Part shown: positions 42,976 through 54,200 of the stretch, piece after piece
How positions within the stretch are numbered: the first letter of the stretch is position 1
Layout of the letters: each line of letters starts with the position of its first letter
Assembly: GCF_003555545.1 (NCBI RefSeq)
Contig: NZ_CP032157.1
Span: 5,832,546-5,896,545 of the forward strand
Direction: 5' to 3'
From: Paraflavitalea soli
Lineage (GTDB): Bacteria > Bacteroidota > Bacteroidia > Chitinophagales > Chitinophagaceae
DNA length: 64,000 nt
Program-made: the position numbers and the translations under genes
The notes under the pieces: model-generated
What the model saw: only the letters and a program-made list of their open reading frames with translations
Databases searched by the model: none
Told to the model about the DNA's origin: nothing

Positions 42976-43875
42976 CTATAATTTATCAGCCAACAATGCC
43001 AACAGCACGATCGGCAAATAGATATAACTGCTGAACATCACCCTCCTGGCGGCTTTTACTTCCATCTCACGATACAACCGTACGCTTTGCCAGGTCATGA
43101 AAATATTGGCAGCTACAATGATCCAGAAGCTTACCATCCCACTCATTCCCGTCAGGTATGGCAAGATGCCAACCGGTATCAATACCAGGGAGTAAATGAT
43201 AGACTGTATGGCCGAATACTTACCTGGCCCTTCCACAGAAGGCATCAGTTTAAACCCCGCCTTGCTGTAGTCTGTATGCGCAATCCAGGCGATGGCCCAG
43301 AAATGCGGGAATTGCCAGAAAAACTGAATGGCGAACAGTACCCATCCGCCGGCACTCAGTTCATCCTGTCCGGCTGCCCAGCCAATCAGGCAAGGCAATG
43401 CACCCGGTACGGCTCCCAGTAATACGGCAACTGCACTTACCTTTTTCAATGGTGTATACATGAAAGCATAGATGAACCAGCTTACAGCAGCGACGATGGC
43501 GGACAACAGGTTAAAAAAATAACCCAGGATCAACAATCCGGCAACCACTGTTATAATTGCAAAGGCCCAGCCTTCTGTTATACTCATTCTACCAGACGCT
43601 ACGGGCCTTTTGGCCGTACGCTTCATCATGGCATCGGTATCCTTTTCCACTACCTGGTTCACTGCGTTGGCGCTACCTGTTACCAGCATACCGCCTACAA
43701 AGAGCCAGATGATCATGGCCCAATCATACACCACCACTTTCGGAGCCAGCAGGTAACTAATTACAGCAGAAAACACCACCATGAAGCTGAGGCTGAACTT
43801 AATCAGCAACATATAGTCCCGTACCTTACCGGCTATTGTTAAAGAGCTATTGTGCTTCACGGTTTCCTCCTGCAT
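42976..43875 (-). CDS. ctaB: Heme O synthase (protoheme IX farnesyltransferase)
   Basis: Adds a farnesyl group to heme B, making heme O, the substrate of CtaA at 6.7 kb. 299 residues, UbiA fold with eight to nine helices. The first Asp-rich site reads GSANAVNQVVEKDTDAMMKR (family N-x-x-x-D-x-x-x-D) and the second WIAHTDYSKAGFKLMP. The ATG at 43875 is preferred to the GTG at 43899. It lies 42 bases after subunit I. Confidence 0.94.
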   Translation of the reverse strand: MQEETVKHNSSLTIAGKVRDYMLLIKFSLSFMVVFSAVISYLLAPKVVVYDWAMIIWLFVGGMLVTGSANAVNQVVEKDTDAMMKRTAKRPVASGRMSITEGWAFAIITVVAGLLILGYFFNLLSAIVAAVSWFIYAFMYTPLKKVSAVAVLLGAVPGALPCLIGWAAGQDELSAGGWVLFAIQFFWQFPHFWAIAWIAHTDYSKAGFKLMPSVEGPGKYSAIQSIIYSLVLIPVGILPYLTGMSGMVSFWIIVAANIFMTWQSVRLYREMEVKAARRVMFSSYIYLPIVLLALLADKL

Positions 43876-43917
43876 CGATATTAGGTTTTGTGAGTTCACC
43901 TTTCGGCGAATGCAGAC

Positions 43918-45738
43918 TTAGTGCTTACTCTCGTTAGGGCCAATAGGCTCCGTTTGAGGAATAAAATCACGTCCATCTTTACTATAATCATATGCCCAGC
44001 GGTGTACTTCCGGAATTTCTCCAGGCCAGTTACCGTGTCCGGGTCTGATAGGTGTAGTCCATTCCAGGGTAGTTGCACCCCATGGGTTCTGTGTGGTCAC
44101 TTTTCTGCCCTTGAAAATAGAGTAGAAGAAGTTAAACAGGAACATCAATTGTACTGCGAAAACGATCATCGCTACAGTGGATATGAACTTATTGAGCTCA
44201 GCAAAATGTTTGAATGATTCCCAGCCTGAGTAATCCAGGTAGCGGCGGGGCATACCGGCCAAACCTTCATAGTGCATAGGCCAGAAGATGAGGTAGGCGC
44301 CTGCCAGGGTTACCCAGAAGTGGATATAGGCCATGGTATTGTTCAGGAAGCGACCATACATTTTGGGGAACCAGTGGTATACACCGGCAAACATGCCAAA
44401 GAAGGCAGAAACACCCATTACAATATGGAAGTGCGCAATTACAAAATAAGTATCGTGCAGGTGAATATCCAGTGTAGAGTTACCCAGGAAGATACCTGTA
44501 AGACCACCAGAGATGAACAGGCTAACAAAGCCGAGGGCGAACATCATACCAGGGGTAAACCTGATATTGGCTTTCCAGATAGTGGTGAGCCAGTTGAACA
44601 CTTTGATGGCTGAAGGCACGGCAATCAGCAGGGTGAGGAGTACGAATACTGATCCCAGGAACGGATTGAGACCAGTCACAAACATGTGGTGCGCCCATAC
44701 CAGGAAGGCCAGGATGGTGATGGCGAAAATAGAACCCACCATCGCCATATACCCAAAGATTGGTTTACGTGCGTTGATAGAGATGATCTCTGAAGCCATA
44801 CCCATGGCAGGCAACAAGATGATGTATACCTCGGGGTGACCCAGGAACCAGAACAAGTGTTGATACAGAATAGCGCTACCACCTTCATTAGGCAATGCTT
44901 GTTTGGTAGCAGTTATATAAATATCAGACAGATAGAAGCTGGTGCCTCCGTGACGATCAAATAACAACAGAATGAAACCTGAAAGCAATACAGGGAAGGA
45001 CAATACACCCAGTACAGCGGTAAAGAACAGGGCCCACATAGTCAGCGGCATCCTTGTCATAGCCATACCCTTTGTACGCATATTCAATACGGTAGAAATA
45101 TAGTTCAAACCACCCAACAGGGAGGATACCACAAACATGGCCATCGCTACGATCCAGAGGTCCATACCCGTTTTGGAACCGGGGGAAGCATCACCCAGCG
45201 CACTCAACGGAGGATAGGCGGTCCAACCACCACTGAATGGACCGGTTTGGATAAAGAGTGAGGAAACCATCACCACGCTGGCGCCAAAGAAAAACCAGTA
45301 AGACAACATGTTCATGAATGGGGAGGCCATATCACGGGCGCCGATCTGCAGGGGGATGAGGAAGTTGGCAAAAGTACCGCTCAAGCCACCTGTCAACACG
45401 AAGAACACCAGTACGGTACCGTGCATGGTAACCAGTGCATAATAGTTTTCGGCAGATATCTTTCCACCTTTGGCCCAACGGCCAAGGATGTCTTCCAGCC
45501 AGGGAAAAGTTTGGTCGGGATAACCTAATTGCAAACGGAATAGCACAGACATCAGACCACCCAGGATACCCCATACCATGCCCGTAATCAGGAACTGTTT
45601 AGCGATCATTTTATGATCCTGGCTGAATACGTATTTGGTAATAAAGGTTTCTTTATGGTGATGCACATGATGCTCATCGTGGTGCACATCATGCGTGGTG
45701 ACTACCTCAGGATGCCCGTGCAATGCTTCGTTGCTCAT
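43918..45738 (-). CDS. ctaD: Cytochrome c oxidase subunit I
   Basis: The catalytic subunit with heme a, heme a3 and CuB. 606 residues and 12 or more helices. Seen are MHGTVLVFFVLTGGLSGTFA (His ligand of heme a), LFWFLGHPEVYIILLPAMGM with the His-Tyr cross-link site, WAHHMFVTGL (two CuB His) and HDTYFVIAHFHIVMG (heme ligands). The N-terminus is His-rich (HDVHHDEHHVHHHKE), which may hold copper. It accepts electrons from cytochrome c by way of subunit II. Confidence 0.96.
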   Translation of the reverse strand: MSNEALHGHPEVVTTHDVHHDEHHVHHHKETFITKYVFSQDHKMIAKQFLITGMVWGILGGLMSVLFRLQLGYPDQTFPWLEDILGRWAKGGKISAENYYALVTMHGTVLVFFVLTGGLSGTFANFLIPLQIGARDMASPFMNMLSYWFFFGASVVMVSSLFIQTGPFSGGWTAYPPLSALGDASPGSKTGMDLWIVAMAMFVVSSLLGGLNYISTVLNMRTKGMAMTRMPLTMWALFFTAVLGVLSFPVLLSGFILLLFDRHGGTSFYLSDIYITATKQALPNEGGSAILYQHLFWFLGHPEVYIILLPAMGMASEIISINARKPIFGYMAMVGSIFAITILAFLVWAHHMFVTGLNPFLGSVFVLLTLLIAVPSAIKVFNWLTTIWKANIRFTPGMMFALGFVSLFISGGLTGIFLGNSTLDIHLHDTYFVIAHFHIVMGVSAFFGMFAGVYHWFPKMYGRFLNNTMAYIHFWVTLAGAYLIFWPMHYEGLAGMPRRYLDYSGWESFKHFAELNKFISTVAMIVFAVQLMFLFNFFYSIFKGRKVTTQNPWGATTLEWTTPIRPGHGNWPGEIPEVHRWAYDYSKDGRDFIPQTEPIGPNESKH

Positions 45739-45793
45739 GATATATTATTTAATAGACGATGTTAATGCTGTTTCTTTTCTTCACAAAGCCATA

Positions 45794-46936
45794 TTACTTA
45801 TGGCTGCTAGCTACCGTTTTAAGGGTATCTTTTACACCTGCTGCTGCTCCTGTGCTGTCTGCAGCGGGCTTCGCAGCTTCAGGAGCCGGAAACGCTATTG
45901 CATAGGCAGGTTTCATTTTTGCTTTCCAAAGTATAAACTCTTCAGGAGTTACCACTTTAATAACACCCCTCATAGAGTAGTGCCCGTTACCACACATCTG
46001 GTCGCAGGAGATCTCATACTCAAATTTGGGATTGTTGGTGATCTTCTTCATCTCCTCTGTAGTATACTGAGGGGTAAACCACATGGTGGTAGGCGTACCA
46101 GGCACCGCATCCATCTTGAGGCGGAAGTGTGGCAAACCAACGTCGTGAATTACATCACGTGAATTGATGATCAATTTTACAGGTACCCCTTTTACCAGGT
46201 ACATAGCGGTATTGTCTACCAGGTCATCAAAGCCAGCAGGATCGGCTTTCAGTTTAGCTTCACCAACAGGATTATTGTCCCTGTCTTTTTTAATGATGGT
46301 GGTATCAGTCCAGAGCAAGCCCAATTGGTTGCCGGTTGCTTCATCAATATTGCGGTAGTATTTCTTACCGAATGTGTTGTCTTTACCCGGATAGCGGTAG
46401 ATCCAGCCAAACTGCTTACCGGTGATCTCCACCTGCATAGCATTTTCAGGCGCATCACCTGTCATACGGAACCAATAGAACAAACCAAACCCTACGAGTA
46501 CGCAAAGTGCAATGGCAGGAACGGTGGTCCACAAAACTTCCAGCTTATTATTATGGGGATAATAGAAAGCCGTTCTTTTTTCACTGTGCTGGTATTTGAA
46601 AGCAAACCAGAACAACAGTACCTGCGTAATTACAAATACGATACCTGTAATGGCAATGGTAATCATCAACATGGTATCAATATTCTTACCATGCTCGGAG
46701 GCTGCAGGATATGGCATCAGGGTTTTAGGATAGAGCATTTTATTGCACCACCAAACGCCCACCAGTCCCAGCACCAGGAACACTACCATCAAAAACGCAT
46801 TGATCCTGTTGTTTTGCTCGAAAGCCTTCTTCTCTCCTTTCAGCACAGATACATACTCACTGGCCTTGGCAATCTGAAACGTGATCAGAAAGCCCAGGAT
46901 GAGAATCGCTAACAGAAGTATTCCAGTAGTTGTCAT
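45794..46936 (-). CDS. ctaC: Cytochrome c oxidase subunit II
   Basis: 381 residues from the ATG at 46936 (a TTG lies two codons upstream). It has three helices in the first 135 residues, then the CuA domain. The CuA site is EISCDQMCGNGHYSMRG (Cys-x-x-x-Cys-x-x-x-His-x-x-Met) with the other His in DVGLPHFRLKMD. There is no fused heme c domain, so cytochrome c must come from elsewhere (ActE or another carrier). The C-terminus is Ala-rich. It starts 74 bases after actF. Confidence 0.94.
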   Translation of the reverse strand: MTTTGILLLAILILGFLITFQIAKASEYVSVLKGEKKAFEQNNRINAFLMVVFLVLGLVGVWWCNKMLYPKTLMPYPAASEHGKNIDTMLMITIAITGIVFVITQVLLFWFAFKYQHSEKRTAFYYPHNNKLEVLWTTVPAIALCVLVGFGLFYWFRMTGDAPENAMQVEITGKQFGWIYRYPGKDNTFGKKYYRNIDEATGNQLGLLWTDTTIIKKDRDNNPVGEAKLKADPAGFDDLVDNTAMYLVKGVPVKLIINSRDVIHDVGLPHFRLKMDAVPGTPTTMWFTPQYTTEEMKKITNNPKFEYEISCDQMCGNGHYSMRGVIKVVTPEEFILWKAKMKPAYAIAFPAPEAAKPAADSTGAAAGVKDTLKTVASSHK

Positions 46937-47010
46937 GATCAATCAATAAATTTAATTCGACCTATCAAAGTTTAAATGCTATTGAACAACACACACTTGT
47001 TTCGACACAA

Positions 47011-48246
47011 TCAGGTGTGGTGTATGATACTTTCTTTTATGAACGGGTGGTTCCTGGCAATCAGCGGATGTTTGCTCATGGCGTTTCCTGTAGAATTCAG
47101 GATGATACCCACAAAACCAGCTGCGATACCGAAATCGAGCAACAGCATACCCAGGTTCACATGCTCAGGATCAATACTTGCAAACACCATTTGGTAGAAA
47201 TCGAGCCAGTGACCAATAATTATCACTACTGCCATAAATACCATGGTCGTATAATTTCTCTTAGAGCCACGACGCATTAATATCAACAAGGGAGCCAGGA
47301 AGTTAATAATAAAGCTGAACCAGAAGATACCGCTATAAGCTCCGCCCTTATGACCTTGTGCAGAGATACGTGACTTAAAGTACACTGTTTCTTCAGGAAT
47401 GTTGGCATACCAGATCAGCATGTACTGAGAGAACCACAGGTATGTCCAGAAAATAGAGAAGGCAAACATGAACTTGCCCAAATCATGCAAATGTTCATGA
47501 TTAGTGTATTCCAGGTAACCCTGGTTTTTCATGAAGATCACAAAGAGAGCGATCAATGCCATGCCGGAAACAAAGGTGCTGGCAAAAGTGTACCAGCTAT
47601 ACATGGTAGAATACCAGTGTGCATCAATGCTCATGAGCCAGAACCAGGGAATGGTAGACATAACAGTCAAACCAAACCAAGCAATGAACAAAGAAGCCCA
47701 AACGGTGTTCTTAAAAATATACTTACGACCAGCTTCAACATCCGGTAAAGGATTGTTGTCGAGGGAGCGGGAAATCTGACGCATTTTTCTACCCAATGCG
47801 TACCATAATACAATGGTCAACACACTCCATATAGTATAGAAGGGAACATTCAGGAAGCCCTTTTTGCCTTCCAGGATGGCATCACCTTCGGGATGCAGCC
47901 AGTGGTATACATGGGTGCCGGGTACAAATACGAGACAAAGCAATACAACACCAGTAATGATGCCGATAGGTGCAACTGCTGTTGAGATGGCTTCAGTAAC
48001 TCTTCTGAATGACATTTGCCATCCGCCCATAGCAAGAGTAGTAGCACAAATAAAGAACATAGCGGTGTTTACTACCAGCAGGAAGAAAGCGCTGTTCTGC
48101 AACAGGGCGCCCCAAAATAATTGGGGATGTTCGCCTCTTCCATAAGCGATAAATGCAATGATCACTGACAATACGCCTACTCCCATCAAACCTGTTGACC
48201 AGGTTTTATATCGCTTGGGTATTTCAAAAAATTCTCTTGAAGCCAT
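47011..48246 (-). CDS. actF: Alternative complex III subunit ActF
   Basis: 411 residues from the ATG at 48246, with about ten membrane helices. ActF is one of two NrfD-related quinone-site proteins of Act, the menaquinol:cytochrome c oxidoreductase. It shows FWGALLQNSAFFLLVVNTAMF, YHWLHPEGDAILEGKKGFLN and FAFSIFWTYLWFSQYMLIWY with the family's histidine pattern. It ends 75 bases before the oxidase subunit II gene, which joins the Act and cox genes into one run. Confidence 0.92.
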   Translation of the reverse strand: MASREFFEIPKRYKTWSTGLMGVGVLSVIIAFIAYGRGEHPQLFWGALLQNSAFFLLVVNTAMFFICATTLAMGGWQMSFRRVTEAISTAVAPIGIITGVVLLCLVFVPGTHVYHWLHPEGDAILEGKKGFLNVPFYTIWSVLTIVLWYALGRKMRQISRSLDNNPLPDVEAGRKYIFKNTVWASLFIAWFGLTVMSTIPWFWLMSIDAHWYSTMYSWYTFASTFVSGMALIALFVIFMKNQGYLEYTNHEHLHDLGKFMFAFSIFWTYLWFSQYMLIWYANIPEETVYFKSRISAQGHKGGAYSGIFWFSFIINFLAPLLILMRRGSKRNYTTMVFMAVVIIIGHWLDFYQMVFASIDPEHVNLGMLLLDFGIAAGFVGIILNSTGNAMSKHPLIARNHPFIKESIIHHT

Positions 48247-48281
48247 TATCAACTTTTTATATTTTCAGTATCTCGTATCAG

Positions 48282-48929
48282 TTATTTTTTTGCAGTAGTA
48301 TCAGCAGTCGCTGCCGCAGCTGTAGTAGTACCACCTTTTGATTCAGCCTGTTTAGCCTTGATGTACTGGATCACCATCCACCTTTGTGTGGTGCTCAGCT
48401 GTGAAGCGTAACTACCCATTTGTCCTTTACCATAAGTAACAGAGTAGAACATCTGTCCTGCAGGCATGTCTTCATATTTAATGTTGCCTACCAGTTTAGC
48501 GGGTGCAGCGCCATAAGGGCCATCTGTGCCATCGGTTCTTTTGTGCAGCACACCATTTCCATCCAATGCTTTACCATGACAAATACCGCAATTGACCAGG
48601 TATAAGCGTTCTGCTTCCGTAAGCTGTTTGGGGCTCAGGACAGTCAATGGATTAGCTATTTGTTTTGCCAATACGTAATTGGTAGAATCACCTTGTTTAT
48701 CCATGGGCAGCGGGAAAGGAAGTAATTCACCTCTCTTGATCGTGCCGGGTACAGGCAGCGCATAGTAATTAATGCCTTGCGCATGCAAAGTATCCAGGGA
48801 AGAATAGGTTTCCACAGCACGGCTATAAGCCATATCCGGCATATAAACGCGACCGGGACTTCTCCTTACATCGTTGCAACTCCAGGCTACCAGGGCTACT
48901 AAAACAATTATGATTGATAATTTTTTCAT
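48282..48929 (-). CDS. actE: Alternative complex III cytochrome subunit ActE
   Basis: 215 residues, lipoprotein: VALVAWSC is a lipobox near residue 18. A single heme c site reads YLVNCGICHGKALDGNGVLH, with a Met ligand later in MPAGQMFYSVTYGKGQMGSY. It is the mono-heme cytochrome of Act, likely the electron exit to soluble cytochrome c or the oxidase. The C-terminus is Ala/Thr-rich. It starts 20 bases after actD. Confidence 0.93.
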   Translation of the reverse strand: MKKLSIIIVLVALVAWSCNDVRRSPGRVYMPDMAYSRAVETYSSLDTLHAQGINYYALPVPGTIKRGELLPFPLPMDKQGDSTNYVLAKQIANPLTVLSPKQLTEAERLYLVNCGICHGKALDGNGVLHKRTDGTDGPYGAAPAKLVGNIKYEDMPAGQMFYSVTYGKGQMGSYASQLSTTQRWMVIQYIKAKQAESKGGTTTAAAATADTTAKK

Positions 48930-48948
48930 CGTACTGAATATTCAGAGA

Positions 48949-49542
48949 TTATGCTGTTACAGTTTCCGTTTTGTCTGCGTAAAGTTTGCTTTCCTTGTCA
49001 TAACGACCTAACCACCAACCGGTTTCGGCATGTTGTACATTTACTTCTGTAGCTCCGAGACCGGACAAGAAAGTACTTGCTTCTGCATCATTGGTCTTGT
49101 CGGTGCACTCGATCACCATTACAAACTTATCGTCGGTAGCACGTAAATGGAAATGGTGCTTCTTTACAAAAGGAGCCAGCTGACAGAGGTAGCAAAAGGT
49201 CAATACCATGCCTACAGCAGCACATAATACGGTAAACTCAAACGTGATGGGTATCCAGGCTGGCAATGCCAGGTGAGGTTTACCACCAATATTGATTGGC
49301 CAGTCCCTTACAAAGATCCAGGAGATGCTACTCAAAGCTATGGTTGTACCGGTAATACCGTATACAAACCCGGCAGTGTGAAGACTGGTATCGCGCAGGC
49401 CCATAGCTGTATCCAATCCGTGGATAGGCATGGGGGTATATACATCATGCAGTTTATAACCGGCTTTGCGCACATTTTTTACTGCATTAAACAGTACATC
49501 TTCTTCCTCAAAGCAGCCCACTACAAATTTTTTAACCGCCAT
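48949..49542 (-). CDS. actD: Alternative complex III subunit ActD (DUF3341)
   Basis: 197 residues. KFVVGCFEEEDVLFNAVKNV opens the DUF3341 domain; two helices follow in the middle (GITGTTIALSSISWIFV and FEFTVLCAAVGMVLTFCYL). HHFHLRATDDKFVMVIECTD is in the C-terminal ferredoxin-like part. A structural subunit of Act that clamps the membrane subunits. It lies between actC and actE. Confidence 0.93.
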   Translation of the reverse strand: MAVKKFVVGCFEEEDVLFNAVKNVRKAGYKLHDVYTPMPIHGLDTAMGLRDTSLHTAGFVYGITGTTIALSSISWIFVRDWPINIGGKPHLALPAWIPITFEFTVLCAAVGMVLTFCYLCQLAPFVKKHHFHLRATDDKFVMVIECTDKTNDAEASTFLSGLGATEVNVQHAETGWWLGRYDKESKLYADKTETVTA

Positions 49543-49659
49543 ATAAGAATTTTAAAATTTCTGATCTCTTTATACCTGGTTTCTTAATCTGAACAATTTA
49601 GCATCTGATCATTTCCATCTCTTCTATTCTTTCACTCAATGCTTCACTTCCATCATTTA

Positions 49660-51108
49660 TTAATGGTGAGCGTGTTGTGTTTCATGGAAATATTCTTCCA
49701 CATCTTTTGCTTCCACATCCACCATTTTCTTCTTATAGTTTTCTCCTGACCTTTTCAGGATATGCTTGATCTCTGCGATAGCGATAACCGGGAAGAATTT
49801 GGAGAACAGGAAATAACAGGTGAAGAACAACCCGAAAGTACCCATGTAAAAACCAACTTCCCAAATGGTGGGGCGATAGTAGGTAGCCCAGCTACTGGGA
49901 ATATAATCCCGGTAGATAGAAGTTACGATGATCACAAAACGCTCGAACCACATACCGATGTTCACGATCACAGACATGAAGAATGTAACTGCGATATTCC
50001 TTCTCATCTTGCGGAACCAGAAGATCTGTGGAGAGATCACGTTACAGCCCATCATCAACCAGTAGCTCCAGCCGTAGGGGCTGAAGAGGTTCAGCCTGTT
50101 CTGGAAGAAAGCCCAGTTCTCATATTTGTTGATACCGTACCAGGAGATGAATAGCTCTGTTAAGTAAGCGATACCTACTATAGAACCGGTCAACACGATT
50201 ACTTTATTCATCACCTCGATGTGCTCGATGGTAATATAATCTTCCAGTTTCAACACTTTACGTGTTACCAGCAACAGGGTTTGCACCATGGCGAAACCGG
50301 AGAAGATGGCACCCGCAACGAAGTAAGGAGGGAAGATGGTAGTATGCCATCCCGGAATTACGGAAGTGGCGAAGTCAAAAGATACGATGGTGTGTACAGA
50401 CAGTACCAGTGGGGTACTCAAACCGGCCAACACCAGTGATAAACTTTCGTGGCGTTGCCAGTGTTTGGTAGAACCGGTCCAACCAAATGACAGTACGCCA
50501 TACATATGTTTTCTCCACTTCAGTTTAGCCCTGTCACGGATACTAGCCAGGTCAGGCAACAGACCAGAGTACCAGAATAACAGTGATACAGTGAAGTAGG
50601 TAGAGATGGCAAATACGTCCCACAACAACGGAGAGTTGAAGTTCACCCACAGCGGACCTCTGGTGTTGGGGTAAGGCAGTACAAAGAAGGCCATCCACAC
50701 ACGGCCCATGTGCCAGATCGGGAACTGGCCCGCGCACATTACGGCAAAAATGGTCATGGCTTCTGCAGCACGGTTTACACCTGTACGCCATCCCTGGCGG
50801 AAAAGCAACAGGATCGCAGAGATCAGTGTACCGGCGTGACCGATACCTACCCACCACACGAAGTTGGTGATATCCCAACCCCATCCGATGGTTTTATTAA
50901 GGTTCCACTGACCCACCCCATAGGTTACTTCACGGTAGATGGAATACACACCGAATAATAACAGGATGACGGAGATAATGAAGCCAATCCACCACGCACG
51001 GGTAGGAGGCGCTTCAATAGGGCGCACTATATCTTCCGTAACCTGGTGATAATTCTTCGAGCCATCCACCAATGGGGGTCTTACTAACGATTCGTACTTT
51101 GATGCCAT
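49660..51108 (-). CDS. actC: Alternative complex III subunit ActC (NrfD-like)
   Basis: 482 residues with about ten helices, the first quinone-site subunit. It has GWGWDITNFVWWVGIGHAGT (family start of the helix bundle), WYSGLLPDLASIRDRAK and SVHTIVSFDFATSVIPGWHT, and ends in a His-rich tail. The conserved acidic and His residues in the first and third stretches form the menaquinol site and proton path in the known Act structures. It starts 92 bases after actB, across a repeat at 51112-51167. Confidence 0.95.
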   Translation of the reverse strand: MASKYESLVRPPLVDGSKNYHQVTEDIVRPIEAPPTRAWWIGFIISVILLLFGVYSIYREVTYGVGQWNLNKTIGWGWDITNFVWWVGIGHAGTLISAILLLFRQGWRTGVNRAAEAMTIFAVMCAGQFPIWHMGRVWMAFFVLPYPNTRGPLWVNFNSPLLWDVFAISTYFTVSLLFWYSGLLPDLASIRDRAKLKWRKHMYGVLSFGWTGSTKHWQRHESLSLVLAGLSTPLVLSVHTIVSFDFATSVIPGWHTTIFPPYFVAGAIFSGFAMVQTLLLVTRKVLKLEDYITIEHIEVMNKVIVLTGSIVGIAYLTELFISWYGINKYENWAFFQNRLNLFSPYGWSYWLMMGCNVISPQIFWFRKMRRNIAVTFFMSVIVNIGMWFERFVIIVTSIYRDYIPSSWATYYRPTIWEVGFYMGTFGLFFTCYFLFSKFFPVIAIAEIKHILKRSGENYKKKMVDVEAKDVEEYFHETQHAHH

Positions 51109-51111
51109 GTT

Positions 51112-51167
51112 TATTAGCTTTTAGCTATCAGCTTTTAGGCTTTAGCTGAAAATTTTAGTTTTTAGAC
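51112..51167. repeat. Low-complexity word repeat, TTAGCTTTTAGCTAT type
   Basis: TTTTAGC words joined by TATC/GGC spacers between actB and actC. The same family lies at 58388-58423 and partly at 16524-16533. Confidence 0.65.
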
Positions 51168-51200
51168 CTTATCTTATCTACGCTTCAAATACTGTTTGCT

Positions 51201-54200
51201 CTAATGATGGCCGGCAGCCTCTTTCTTCTCCGTTGCATGTGCTTCAGCCAATACAACCTTTTCTCCGCTCAATACACCATGGTTGCTGATCTCATCGGTA
51301 TTACGCACTTTAGCCAGGTAATTGATATTGGGCAGTACGTGAATTTGCTCCAGTGCATGGAACAGGCGCATTTTGTTCTGCTGACGCACCTGGCTCACAG
51401 CACTCTTAGGATTGTTAGCATTACCAAACACGATGGCATCAGCGGCACAAGCTTGTTGACAAGCTGTTTTCACATCCTCATCTTCCAGCGGACGATCGGC
51501 TTTCTTGGCCTTCAGCTTGCCTTCCTGCAAACGCTGTACGCAGAAGGAGCATTTTTCAATTACACCACGGCTACGTACGGTTACGTCAGGATTCAATACC
51601 ATCCTGGTAAGATCGTCGTTCATCATCAGCACCACATCATCCAGTTTGCCTTCTTCTACCAGCGGACGCTGATTATCGGCAAAGCTGTCGGCTCCCATAT
51701 AGTCGGCCCAGTTGAAGCGACGTACTTTGAAAGGACAGTTATTAGCGCAATATCTCGTACCGATACAACGGTTATAGGTCATTTGGTTCAATCCTTCGCT
51801 GCTGTGGTTGGTAGCGGCTACGGGACAAACGTTTTCGCAAGGCGCATTATCGCAATGCTGACAAAGCATGGGTTGGAATACTGTTTGGATGCTTTCAGGA
51901 TCCTCAGGATTGCCGCTGAAATAACGGTCAATACGCAACCAGTGCATATCATGGTAGCGCATTACTTCACGCTTACCTACCACAGGAATATTGTTCTCAG
52001 CGTTACAAGCTACCACGCAGGCGCCGCAACCATAACAGCTGTTGAGGTCAATACTCATTCCCCATTTGATACCGGGACGATCATAAGCAGGATACAATGT
52101 TCCTTCTTTTTCGAAATCGTTGATACCACCCCAGGGCTCGAGCTCCTTGGCCCTTTCGTTATATATTACTTTGGGATCTTCTTTGAATTCTTTCAGGGTT
52201 ACTTCTTTCAGTACTTCCTGGCGGCCTTCGTAGCTGTTGTGTGTTTGCACCATGGCTACTTTGTAAATCTCTTCAGTTTTGGCAACTGTAACATCTGTTG
52301 CCGTCCACTCGATGGTAGAACCATTGTAGCTGGTGAAAGGATAAGCGTTCTTACCGAGGGATGTGTTATCCATGGTAATTACTGATCTGCCGATCTCCTT
52401 AGCCCTTCCGTAACCTACTGCCACAGCAATGGTATTGGATTGCATTCCAGGAATAACAATTACGGGAAGGGAAATCTCTTTGTTACCCACTTTCAGCTTT
52501 ATAACAGGCTTACCGGGGTTGATCTCATATTTATCAGCTTCCCAGCGATCGCTCAGGTTAATGCCATATTCTTTCGCCATTACCGGAGAAATGATAGCAT
52601 AGTTGTCCCAGCTTACGCGGGTAATAGGATCGGGCATTTCCAGCAGCCAGGGGTTGTTACCCTGCTTACCATCGCCCAAGGATACTTTCTGGTAGATCAC
52701 CAGTTCCACAGGGCCTGATTTCTTCAGTGCGGCAGCGGTTGATAGAGCTTGTGCCACAGCGCCACCGTTGAAGGCAGGGGCTGTACCTGCAGGGGCTGCT
52801 TCGATCACACCATCCTGCAGTGCTTTTGTATAGAGATCGTAACCACCCAGACGGTTAACCCAGTAGTTCTTGAAGTAAACATCATAAGCAGTAACAGCAT
52901 TACCAGCCCATTTCAGGAGAGAATCCTGGAATGGTCTTGTCTGGAACAAGGGAGCAATGGTAGGCTGCATCATGCTGAATAAACCTGCTTTAGGTTCAGC
53001 ATCGCCCCAGCTCTCCAGGAAGTGAGGAGCGGGCAGAATATATTTACATTCCTTCGTTGTTTCATCCTGCCTGTCATTGAACGATACAGACACTTTTACA
53101 CGCTGAAGGGCTTTTTTGAATCTTTCGCCATCAAAATATTCGTAAGCGGGGTTTACACCGTATACCAGCAGTGCACCTACACGACCAGCTTCCATATCGG
53201 CTGTGAGGGTAGCGATATCACTGTCGAGGCCCTGGTGAGACAGGATGGTAGAACCAAAGCTGATGGTAGAACCATAAGCGCCGATCGCTTCGTTGATAGC
53301 ATTTACAATGATCTGAATGCTGGGATTATTGCTGTTGCTCACCACTAGTCCTTTGCCTCTGTTGGCAGTCAGGTCTTTGGCGGCTTTCTCAATACCCTCT
53401 TTCAGCTTGCCGGTAACACCTGCAGCACCTTGTCCGTTTACGGCACTCAGTAAGGCAGCAGCTACTACACCAGCTTCAGAAGGACGGTGTGTAAAGCGCT
53501 CATCAGCATTGGCACCGGTCATGCTCATCATGCTTTCAAACTGGTAGTGCTTGCTTAAAGTAGGGTTCTTTTCGTCCACTTTCCTGCCGGCAGTATAACC
53601 ACGTTGAAATTCGATGGGGCTGAGCCAGGTACCGAGGAAGTCGGCGCCGAAGCTTACAATTACATTGGCATTCTCAAACTGGTAAGAAGGGATGGCTTTT
53701 ACACCATGGGTAGCTTCATTGGCCAGCAGGATACCGCTATAAGAAACTGCATCAAACTGAACGTGGCGGCTACCGGGGTATTTGGCCAGGAATTCAGCGA
53801 TGATCTGTTTGGTAGTGGGAGAAGTAACAGTACCGGTAAGTACTACTACAGGAGCGCCACCCAGTACAGCCAGTGCATCACCGATCATTTTGTCGATGGA
53901 CTCATAGCTGGCGGCCGAACCGTTGGCCATGGGATGCTTTAAGCGGGCTGTATCATACAGGTCCAGTACGGAAGCCTGTACGCGGGCAGTTGTAGCGCCT
54001 TTTGTATAGGATGATAAGGTATTACCTTCTATTTTGATGGGGCGTCCGTCACGCACTTTGGCTATTACCGGAATGGCCTCACCACCACTTACGTAAGTGG
54101 TAGCATAATAATCAGCTACACCTGGTATAAGGTCTGCGGGCCTGTTTACATAGGGGATAGCCTTACGTACAGGCGTTTCGCAACTGGCAGCCACCATAGC

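Noticed and set aside
51204-52385. 393-codon plus-strand frame
   Set aside because: It is the antisense shadow of actB, whose Fe-S motifs are beyond doubt.
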